A stretch of DNA of 25,036 nucleotides from assembly GCA_035938265.1 (NCBI GenBank), contig DASZHA010000109.1, forward strand, positions 1 to 25,036. The letters are read 5' to 3'. The stretch comes from DASZHA01 sp035938265 (GTDB lineage Bacteria; Chloroflexota; Dormibacteria; DASZGP01). Every line of letters starts with the position of its first letter. Within the stretch, counting starts at the first letter, position 1. Both the position numbers and the translations under genes were made by a program. The notes under the pieces were generated by a model that made no database searches, was not told the DNA's origin, and worked only from the letters and a program-made list of their open reading frames with translations. Shown piece by piece: positions 14,898 to 21,161 of the stretch.

Positions 14898-15095
14898 CTA
14901 GCCCTCCTCCACGATCGACAGCGCCTGCTTGGGGCACCGCAGCACGGCCAGCTCGACCTTGCCCCGCAGCTCCTCTCCGGGGTGCTCCTGGAGCACCTGG
15001 AGGTCGCCGTTGTCGTCGACCAGGAAGACCTCGGGGGCGACCTCCATGCAGCGGGCGTTGCTCTCGCAGAGGTCTCGGTCAACCACCACCTTCAT
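14898..15095 (-). CDS. Single-cluster (3Fe-4S type) ferredoxin, FdxD-like
   Basis: This 65-residue ferredoxin has three cysteines: Cys10 and Cys16 (C-x5-C, the middle Cys of a 4Fe motif missing) and Cys54 followed by Pro. This is the pattern of 3Fe-4S ferredoxins that feed actinobacterial P450s. The start MKVVVDRDLCESNARCMEVAP resembles mycobacterial FdxD, which lies next to an SDR in the sterol regulon, as here. The likely electron acceptor is the CYP125-like P450 at 6407-7642. ATG 15095 is preferred over the in-frame start at 15131 because it gives the usual family N terminus with GAGG 8 nt upstream. It is 32 nt after the SDR and 1 nt before chsH2. Confidence 0.87.
   Translation of the reverse strand: MKVVVDRDLCESNARCMEVAPEVFLVDDNGDLQVLQEHPGEELRGKVELAVLRCPKQALSIVEEG
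14903..14908 (-). promoter_or_regulatory. Shine-Dalgarno that decides the chsH2 GTG start
   Basis: On the minus strand AGGAGG sits inside the ferredoxin's last codons, 6 nt before GTG 14896. This supports the GTG over the ATG 14 codons further in. Confidence 0.7.
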
Positions 15096-15127
15096 CCGCG
15101 CATCCTCACTTGCATGCCGACCCGGCG

Positions 15128-15883
15128 TCACATATCCACGCTGAATCCGGCGGTGAGTCCGCCGTCGGCGACGAACTCGGCGCCGGTGCAGTACGAGCTC
15201 TCGTCGCTGGCCAGGAACACAGCGAGGGCGGCGATCTCGGCGGGCTTGCCGATGCGTCCCAGGGGAAGCTGCTTGAACCAGCCGCTGATGTCCATGTCGA
15301 TCCCGGCTGACTGGACCAGGGGCGTCTCCACCCCGCCGGGGACGATGGTGTTGACGCGGATGCCATCGCTGCCCAGCTCCATGGCACCGACCTTGCTAAG
15401 GCCTCGGACCGCCCACTTCGCCGAGGAATAGGCGACCAGGCCGGCGAGGCCGGCCATCCCCTCGGTCGATGAGACGTTGATGATCGAGCCGCGGTGGCGT
15501 TCGGCCATCGTCGGGATCACCGCGCGCATCCCCAGGAAAACACCCACCTGGTTGACGTTGATGATGCGCATGTAGTCGTCGAGGCTGGTGTCGCGGATGG
15601 CGCTGAAGCGCAGGATGCCGGCGTTGTTGACCAGGATGTCGAGCCCACCGAAACGGTCGACGGTCGCCGCGACCGCAGCTGACCACTGCTCTTCGTCGGT
15701 GACGTCAAGGTGGAAGAAGGCGGCGTGCTCGCCCAGCTCGCCGGCGAGCGCCTCCCCCTCGTCGTCGAGGATGTCGGCGACCGCGACGCTTGCCCCCTCG
15801 TCGACGAACGCGCGGGCCTCGGCTTCACCCTGGCCGCGGGCGGCCCCGCTGATCAGCGCGACACGATCGTCCAGGCGTCCCAC
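15128..15883 (-). CDS. Short-chain dehydrogenase, 3alpha/20beta-hydroxysteroid dehydrogenase-like
   Basis: This 251-residue classical SDR has cofactor motif GAARGQG (13-19), Asp37 at the end of beta2 (favouring NAD over NADP), NNAG (86-89), Asn110, Ser139, and Tyr152-x3-Lys156 as the catalytic set. The ASDESSYCTGAEFVADGG block and IINVSSTEGMAG resemble the 20beta-hydroxysteroid dehydrogenase/FabG3 group. A role on a hydroxyl or keto group of the steroid nucleus or side chain is likely, but position and direction are not readable from sequence. The GTG start at 15883 gives the standard N terminus, with only a weak AGCAGGA before it. It lies 20 nt after the anchored hypothetical gene. Confidence 0.85.
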   Translation of the reverse strand: MGRLDDRVALISGAARGQGEAEARAFVDEGASVAVADILDDEGEALAGELGEHAAFFHLDVTDEEQWSAAVAATVDRFGGLDILVNNAGILRFSAIRDTSLDDYMRIINVNQVGVFLGMRAVIPTMAERHRGSIINVSSTEGMAGLAGLVAYSSAKWAVRGLSKVGAMELGSDGIRVNTIVPGGVETPLVQSAGIDMDISGWFKQLPLGRIGKPAEIAALAVFLASDESSYCTGAEFVADGGLTAGFSVDM

Positions 15884-15903
15884 GTCCTGCTACCGGTGGT
15901 CCG

Positions 15904-17301
15904 CTAGAGGGCCAGTAACAGGTCGGGGTCCTCGGCCTGCATCTTCCGCCAGCGGTTGGCCTGGACGACCATCGCGATCAGGGCCACCTCCGAGAAGAGG
16001 GCCACCAGCGGCAGGATCAGCATGTGCCATCCGCCGCCGGTGCTGCTCACCGTGACCAACCCCGGGTGTGACGCTCCACCGCCGCCACCGCCTCCCGAAC
16101 CGAGGCTGCCGGGACTTCCACCGGTGAAGGAGTCGGAGGTGCCGGGCAAGAAGGTTGATCCCGTCAAGCTGCCGCCGGACGAGCTGAGCGGTAGGGCGGG
16201 CACAGCCCGACCGGTGAGGTCGGCCTGCCCCAGCAGGACGGCGCCAGCGACGTTCTGGTTGTCCGTGTATGAGAGCCCAAAGCCGCCGACATGAACCTCG
16301 GCGCTGCCGTCCGGCTTGGTGGTGCCCACCGCCGACAGGTTGACCAGCTTCATATTGCTGGCCTGGAGGGCGGTATTAAGCGCGGTCTGCGCCAGCTGCT
16401 GCGCTGCCGGCGGCACCCCGTTGCCGCCAACATGGAGCCCGTTCTGGTCGATGGTCGACGCGATACCGGCGACGGTGACGCCGTTGTAAGAGGCCGACTG
16501 CTCGGTCTTCGCGGTGCCGGGGCCGGACGTGGTGATCTTGCCTGTAACCGTGGCGGTGTCGATATGGATCACGGCCACGGCCGGCAGCTGCACCAGCGCG
16601 CTGGTCGGCGCCGACAGCAGGTCGATGTTGTGCATCGTGGTCCGGCTGATGGCGGTGACCACCCCGTTGGCCATCCTGGTGCTGGACTCACCGTCGATCG
16701 AGCCGATAGAGGCGACGCCCACCCCGACGTTCTGCACGCTCCCCAGGGCCTGGCTGTAGGGGCTGGCGTCGGCGTGCGCCTTGGCGGTACCCGCGCCGAA
16801 GCCGAAGCCGGCACCAACAGGCGCCCCGGGTACCGCAGGCAGCTGCGGGTACGGCAGGTTGAGGAAACCGGGCTCGATGGTGAACGGCTGCCCCGCGCTC
16901 AGGTCGACGTCGCGCTTGGCGTTGGCATCACTCGTGGTTTGGGCGATGTAGGGGTAGTTGGGGAACACTGGCGGTGCCCCGTAGGGCACCAGGAAAACCT
17001 GGTTGCCGAGGTTGGGCCCGATGCGCACGGTGCCGCCAGGGTCGAAGAACTCGCCGTCCGCCTTGGCGTGGGGCAGGCTGTCGATGTCGGTCTTGGTGTG
17101 GGGGAAGTATTCGTCGGCAAGATCGGGGAAGGTCCCCGCCTGCTGGATGGCGATCACGCGCACCACCAGCCCGTAGGACTCGGAGGTGGCGCCGTAGCTG
17201 TCGAAGGGCTTGGACGAATCGGCGACCACCATCGCCGTCTGCAGAGCGGCCGCGATCACCATTACCGCCGCCGCGACCGCGATCCGTCGAATACCGATCA
17301 C
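15904..17301 (-). CDS. Unknown secreted protein with N-terminal signal and C-terminal membrane anchor
   Basis: I cannot name this 465-residue protein with confidence. It has a signal-like N terminus (about 5-27), an extracytoplasmic region rich in Gly, Ala, Ser, Thr and Val with many short strand-like stretches (for example SYNGVTVAGIASTIDQNGLHV at 271-291), a Gly/Ser linker (375-424, including seven Gly in a row), one transmembrane helix (about 425-448) and a short tail starting NRWRKMQ. That predicts a protein facing the outside and held by its C terminus. No cysteine is present, in contrast to the nearby binding protein. It loosely recalls actinobacterial choice-of-anchor proteins. Its GTG overlaps the livG stop by 4 nt (GTGA). 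An accessory role in steroid capture or transporter assembly is inferred from this coupling only. Confidence 0.82.
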   Translation of the reverse strand: MIGIRRIAVAAAVMVIAAALQTAMVVADSSKPFDSYGATSESYGLVVRVIAIQQAGTFPDLADEYFPHTKTDIDSLPHAKADGEFFDPGGTVRIGPNLGNQVFLVPYGAPPVFPNYPYIAQTTSDANAKRDVDLSAGQPFTIEPGFLNLPYPQLPAVPGAPVGAGFGFGAGTAKAHADASPYSQALGSVQNVGVGVASIGSIDGESSTRMANGVVTAISRTTMHNIDLLSAPTSALVQLPAVAVIHIDTATVTGKITTSGPGTAKTEQSASYNGVTVAGIASTIDQNGLHVGGNGVPPAAQQLAQTALNTALQASNMKLVNLSAVGTTKPDGSAEVHVGGFGLSYTDNQNVAGAVLLGQADLTGRAVPALPLSSSGGSLTGSTFLPGTSDSFTGGSPGSLGSGGGGGGGASHPGLVTVSSTGGGWHMLILPLVALFSEVALIAMVVQANRWRKMQAEDPDLLLAL

Positions 17302-18158
17302 GACTTTGACCCCACAAGCGAGGGCTCTTGCCCGACCGGCGCCTGGTCGGCCTCCTCGGGCGAGGGCTTCTGGGCGGGCGCGGGGTTGGCGCCATCGTCG
17401 ACGATGCCCAGGTAGGCCTCGATCACCGCCGGGTCGTCCCGGACCTCCGCCGGGGCGCCGCTGGCCAGCATCCGCCCGAAGTCGAGCACGTAGATATAGT
17501 CGCAGAGGTTCATCACCAGGGATATATCGTGCTCCACAACCAGCAGGCTTAGCTGGTAGCGATCCATCAGGCTGCGCAGCAGACCGACCAGCTCGCCCAC
17601 CTCGCTCTTGCTGATACCCGACGTCGCCTCGTCGAGGAGCAGCAGCTTGGGCTTCGTCGCCAGGGCTCGGCCGATCTCGACCAGCCGCTGCTGGCCCAGC
17701 GGCAGCTCACCGGCGAGGCGGCCGTCGATGCTGGTCAGGCCCAGGACCTCGAGGATCTCGTCGACCACCTTCTTGGCGTCTCGCTGGGCCCAGTGGCTGC
17801 GGGGCAGATGGAGCCCATCGCTGAAGAGCCCGGTCTTCATCCGCGCATGGCAGCCGATCATGATGTTCTCCCGCACGCTCAGCGCCGGGAACAGCTTGAC
17901 GGTCTGGAAGGTACGGCCGATGCCCAGCCGGCTGCGAACATGGGCAGGCGCGCGGGTGACGTCGTGGCCGTCAAATACGACCTTGCCGCTAGTCGGACGC
18001 TGCACCCCGCTGACGGTGTTGAACAGGGTGGTCTTGCCGGCGCCGTTGGGGCCGATCAGGCCGACGATCTCGGAGTGGTTGACCACCAGGTCGACGTCGT
18101 CCAGCGCCAGGAGGCCGCCGAAGCGGACGCTGATGCCCTGGACCGCGAAGAAGGGCAT
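17298..18158 (-). CDS. livG: LivG-type ABC ATPase
   Basis: This 286-residue ATPase has Walker A GPNGAGKT (36-43), the signature region LPLGQQR (152-158), the Walker B end LLLLDE (172-177) and the switch His210 in VVEHD, all typical of LivG. GIGRTFQTVKLFPALSVRENIMIG is also characteristic of the branch. The stretch after Walker B reads ATSGIS rather than the common PAAGLN, so the D-loop is diverged. After about residue 255 there is a Pro/Glu-rich tail. It starts 1 nt after the livM stop and overlaps the next gene by 4 nt. It should pair with the LivF ATPase encoded on the other strand. Confidence 0.92.
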   Translation of the reverse strand: MPFFAVQGISVRFGGLLALDDVDLVVNHSEIVGLIGPNGAGKTTLFNTVSGVQRPTSGKVVFDGHDVTRAPAHVRSRLGIGRTFQTVKLFPALSVRENIMIGCHARMKTGLFSDGLHLPRSHWAQRDAKKVVDEILEVLGLTSIDGRLAGELPLGQQRLVEIGRALATKPKLLLLDEATSGISKSEVGELVGLLRSLMDRYQLSLLVVEHDISLVMNLCDYIYVLDFGRMLASGAPAEVRDDPAVIEAYLGIVDDGANPAPAQKPSPEEADQAPVGQEPSLVGSKS

Positions 18159-18159
18159 G

Positions 18160-19293
18160 TCAGCCCTCCGCCGGGGCCGGCTCGCCCGGGCCTGCGGTCA
18201 GGGCCCGGGTCTGCCGCCTGGCCGCCAGCTTGCGCAGGTTGCGGTCCAGCATGCCGACCAACCCGTCCTGGTTGGTTACCAGGCCGCGAAGGAGGAGGAC
18301 GCCGAAGAGGGCGAAGGTGAGGTCGGCGAGGTTGATGCTCTTGAGCGCCTGCTTGAGGTTGAGGGAGGTGAGGGCAGCGTCGAGGCCCTGGGGCAAAAGG
18401 ATTGGCGCCAGCGCGAACAGGAAGCTGGCCAGGATGGCGCCGCCGATCGAGGTCACCCCGCCCACGACTAGCACGATCAGGAGTGGAACGCTGCCGGTCA
18501 GGGCATCGAAGAACCGCGGCTGGACGTCGGGGCTCAACACCATGTACATCCCGCCGGCGATGCCAGCGTAAAAGGAGCTGAGGGCAAACGCCACCAGCTT
18601 GTACTTGGCAACGTTGATCCCAACCGACGACGCCGCCAGCTCGCTGTCGCGCACCGCGGTGAATGCCAGCCCGGTCTTGCGGTGGCGCAGGGCCAGGGTG
18701 AAGACGGCCGCGGCGGCAACGATGGCGAGGTCGACGAAATAGAGCGTTGTCCGGCTCTGGATGCTGGCGTTGAACGCCTGGCCCAGGAAGGAGGGCGGGT
18801 CGAGGTGGATGAGGGTGCCACCCACGATGTTCTGGTTGACCAGGATCGATGCCTCCACCACCTGGCTGAGTCCCAGGGTGGCGATCGCCAGGTAGATCCC
18901 CCGCAGGCGAAGCGCCGGCAGCGCCGCCATCAGCCCGATCGGCACCGCCGCCAGGCCTGCGATCGGGAGCGCCGGCCAGAAGCCGACCACGGGCGCCACC
19001 CGGGAGACAACCAGCGCGCCGATGCCCATGAAGGCAAACTGGGCCAGCGAGACCTGGCCGACGTAGCCGACCAGCACAACCAGCGAAATCCCCGCCATGG
19101 CGAAGATCACCGCGTTGATTGACGCCGTCAGGTAGGAGGGTTTGTTGATCGCGTTCAGCACCAACGGCAGCAGCACCAGGCAGCCGATACCGACGAGCAC
19201 CAGCGCCGAGCGCATGCGCGCGACATCACGGTCGATCGCCTGCTGGTCGATCACCATCGAATCTGCGGTCGGTGCGGCAGCGATCGCGCTCAC
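18160..19293 (-). CDS. livM: LivM-type ABC transporter permease
   Basis: This 377-residue polytopic permease of the LivM branch has landmarks INAVIFAMAGISLVVLVGYVGQVSLAQFAFMGIGA (the GQxSLxxxxFMGIGA motif), LRLRGIYLAIATLGLSQVVE, and the coupling loop around LRHRKTGLAFTAVRDSELAASSVGINV. A cytoplasmic lead of about 30 residues precedes the first helix, and a basic tail follows the last. The GTG at 19293 is the farthest start in the frame; its ribosome binding site is weak. A 10-codon open frame (19322 to 19290) ends on the start codon. It is the first gene of the minus operon that carries livG, the surface protein, and the ChsH/Ltp2 genes. Confidence 0.9.
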   Translation of the reverse strand: MSAIAAAPTADSMVIDQQAIDRDVARMRSALVLVGIGCLVLLPLVLNAINKPSYLTASINAVIFAMAGISLVVLVGYVGQVSLAQFAFMGIGALVVSRVAPVVGFWPALPIAGLAAVPIGLMAALPALRLRGIYLAIATLGLSQVVEASILVNQNIVGGTLIHLDPPSFLGQAFNASIQSRTTLYFVDLAIVAAAAVFTLALRHRKTGLAFTAVRDSELAASSVGINVAKYKLVAFALSSFYAGIAGGMYMVLSPDVQPRFFDALTGSVPLLIVLVVGGVTSIGGAILASFLFALAPILLPQGLDAALTSLNLKQALKSINLADLTFALFGVLLLRGLVTNQDGLVGMLDRNLRKLAARRQTRALTAGPGEPAPAEG

Positions 19294-19455
19294 AACCGTC
19301 CCGCCAAAGTGCGGTGAGCCATCAAAACCGGCGCCTCCACTGCATCCGTCCCGCGCCGAAGCGTGTGGGTCATTACAACACTTAACGAGACAGGGGGCAA
19401 TACAACGTTCCGAAGCTGGTCACAATGTCGCCCGGGGCGCCCGCTTGCGTCAGAC

Positions 19456-19469
19456 GAGAACATGTTCTA
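19456..19469. promoter_or_regulatory. KstR-type operator 3
   Basis: GAGAACATGTTCTA matches seven of the eight fixed bases of TnnAACnnGTTnnA, and its core AGAACATGTTCT is a perfect 12-bp palindrome. It is in the livM/fadD divergent gap, 162 nt from the livM start. The 16-mer ACGAGAACATGTTCTA is repeated exactly 36 bp further on. Confidence 0.82.
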
Positions 19470-19491
19470 CCATCTGCTACTTGCAGCATAC

Positions 19492-19505
19492 GAGAACATG
19501 TTCTA
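19492..19505. promoter_or_regulatory. KstR-type operator 4
   Basis: This is an identical copy of operator 3 (core AGAACATGTTCT, 19493-19504), 36 bp centre to centre from it and 53 nt before the TTG of the fadD gene. One site per divergent promoter is a reasonable reading. Confidence 0.82.
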
Positions 19506-19546
19506 ATTTCGCAAGGGCGAGCGGAGTTGGCGGCGAGATGACCGCT

Positions 19547-19554
19547 GGGGAGGG
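19547..19554 (+). promoter_or_regulatory. Shine-Dalgarno supporting the TTG start at 19559
   Basis: GGGGAGGG ends 4 nt before TTG 19559. The nearby ATG at 19538 is out of frame and closes after six codons, so TTG is the only well-supported start for this gene. Confidence 0.65.
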
Positions 19555-19558
19555 CTGA

Positions 19559-21103
19559 TTGGCTCTGGGGCTTTGGGGCATCGCGGATGAGACCCCCGAC
19601 AAGCTGGCCTTGACCGCGGCGGATGGGACCCAGCTGACCTACGGGGAGCTGGCCGCGCGTTCCAACCAGGTGGTCCATGGGCTGCGAGCCCTTGGCCTGG
19701 GACATGGCGACGTGGTGGCCGCGGTGCTGGCCAACGAGCCGGCGATGATCGAGCTCTACGCGGCGGCGCTGCAGGGGGGCTTCTATCTCACCCCCATCAA
19801 CCACCACCTGACCGCGAACGAGATCGCCTTCATCCTGGAGAACTCGGGCGCCAAGGTGCTGGTCTGCAGCGAGCGCTTCGGTGACGCCTGTGTCCAGGCC
19901 GTGGCGGGCCTCGATCCCAAGCCGGCCTGCTTCACCACCGGCTCGGTTGCGGGGTTCCAGCCCTACGCGGCCCTGACCGACGGCCAGCCCACGGAACGCC
20001 CAGGTGACCGTCGCGCCGGCAACACCATGCACTACACGTCGGGCACCACCGGGCGCCCGCGCGGCGTGCGCCGCCAGCTGGCCGACATCGATCCCGACAT
20101 CATGGCCGAGCTGTACACCGGCTTCCTCGGCCTCTTCGGCATCCAGACCCACAGCGACAACGTCCACCTGACCAGCTCGCCGCTGTACCACACGGCGGTG
20201 ATGGTCTTCACCACGATGTCGCTGCACTCCGGCCACCCATTGGTGCTGATGGATGCCTGGAGCCCGGAGCTGACGCTGGAGAACATCCAGCGGCATCGGG
20301 TCACCACCAGCCACATGGTGCCGACCCACTTCACCCGGATGCTCAACCTGCCCGAGGAGCGGCGCCGCCAGTACGACATCAGCTCGCTGCGCCACATCAT
20401 CCACTCCGCTGCCCCCTGCCCCATCGACGTCAAGCGGCGGATGCTCGAGTGGTGGGGGCCGGTGGTCTACGAGTACTACGCCGCCACCGAGGGCGGCGGC
20501 ACCATCGCTACCCCCGCCGACTGGCTGGAGCACCCGGGGACGGTGGGCAACGCCTGGGCCGGCGCCGAGGTCCGCATCGAAGACGACGACGGCAACCCCT
20601 GCGCGCCGGGACAGGTGGGCGAGGTCTGGATGTCGCTGACACAGGCAGACTTCGAATACCACCGGGACAAGGACAAGACCAGCTCCACCCGCAAGAACGG
20701 CTTCTTCACGGTCGGCGACATCGGCTACCTGACCGAGGACGGCTTCCTCTTCCTCAGCGACCGCAAGGCCGACATGATCATCAGCGGCGGCGTCAACATC
20801 TACCCCGCCGAGATCGAGTCGGAGATGGTCGGCTTCCCCAAGATCGCCGACGTGGCCGTCTTCGGCATCCCCGACGCGGACTGGGGTGAGCAGGTCAAGG
20901 CGGTGGTCGAACCCGCCGACGGCGCTGTCCCGGGCCCGGAGCTCGAGGCCGAGATCCTCGAATTCTGTCGCGGCAGGATGGCGGGGTACAAGGTACCCAA
21001 GAGCATCGACTTCGCGACGTCACTGCCCCGCGACCCCAACGGCAAGCTCTACAAGCGCAAGCTGCGCGATCCATACTGGGCCGAGGCCCAGCGCGCGATT
21101 TGA
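19559..21103 (+). CDS. Acyl-CoA ligase (FadD, ANL superfamily)
   Basis: This 514-residue adenylate-forming ligase has the P-loop YTSGTTGRPRGV at residues 159-170, AATEGGG for the adenine-binding region, the hinge block GDIGYLTEDGFLFLSDRKADMIISGG, VNIYPAEIE, and the catalytic C-terminal Lys in LPRDPNGKLYKRKL. It should activate a carboxylic acid as a CoA ester in the cytoplasm. It is a different subgroup from the FadD19-like enzyme (SGTTG instead of GGTTG), so a different chain length or intermediate is likely. Operator 4 just upstream places it in the putative KstR regulon. The start is TTG with GGGGAGGG upstream. ALDH and acyl-CoA dehydrogenase genes follow on the same strand. The substrate is not readable. 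Confidence 0.88.
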   Translation: MALGLWGIADETPDKLALTAADGTQLTYGELAARSNQVVHGLRALGLGHGDVVAAVLANEPAMIELYAAALQGGFYLTPINHHLTANEIAFILENSGAKVLVCSERFGDACVQAVAGLDPKPACFTTGSVAGFQPYAALTDGQPTERPGDRRAGNTMHYTSGTTGRPRGVRRQLADIDPDIMAELYTGFLGLFGIQTHSDNVHLTSSPLYHTAVMVFTTMSLHSGHPLVLMDAWSPELTLENIQRHRVTTSHMVPTHFTRMLNLPEERRRQYDISSLRHIIHSAAPCPIDVKRRMLEWWGPVVYEYYAATEGGGTIATPADWLEHPGTVGNAWAGAEVRIEDDDGNPCAPGQVGEVWMSLTQADFEYHRDKDKTSSTRKNGFFTVGDIGYLTEDGFLFLSDRKADMIISGGVNIYPAEIESEMVGFPKIADVAVFGIPDADWGEQVKAVVEPADGAVPGPELEAEILEFCRGRMAGYKVPKSIDFATSLPRDPNGKLYKRKLRDPYWAEAQRAI

Positions 21104-21148
21104 CCCCGCAGGACGACGGGGACATGAGGCCACTTCCTGGCCTGAAGC

Positions 21149-21153
21149 GGAGG
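21149..21153 (+). promoter_or_regulatory. Shine-Dalgarno of the ALDH gene
   Basis: GGAGG lies 8 nt before ATG 21162. It decides this start over the much longer open frame that begins inside the fadD gene at 20886. Confidence 0.75.
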
Positions 21154-21161
21154 TCTTCCCA

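Noticed and set aside
13916..15082. Longer chsH2 frame starting at 15082
   Set aside because: Its first 62 codons overlap the ferredoxin in another frame and are Arg/Ser-rich; GTG 14896 has a good ribosome binding site.
14108..17415. Long + strand frames at 14108-15310 and 16291-17415
   Set aside because: They run antisense across chsH2, the ferredoxin and the anchored protein, have no recognisable domains and no ribosome binding sites.
19411..19425. Possible extra operator around ACAACGTTCC
   Set aside because: AACGTT lacks the two-base spacer of TnnAACnnGTTnnA and the flanks do not match.
19382..20662. 426-codon minus-strand frame antisense to the fadD gene and through the operator region
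   Set aside because: It would cross both KstR-type sites and mirrors an intact ligase; the composition is that of a shadow frame.
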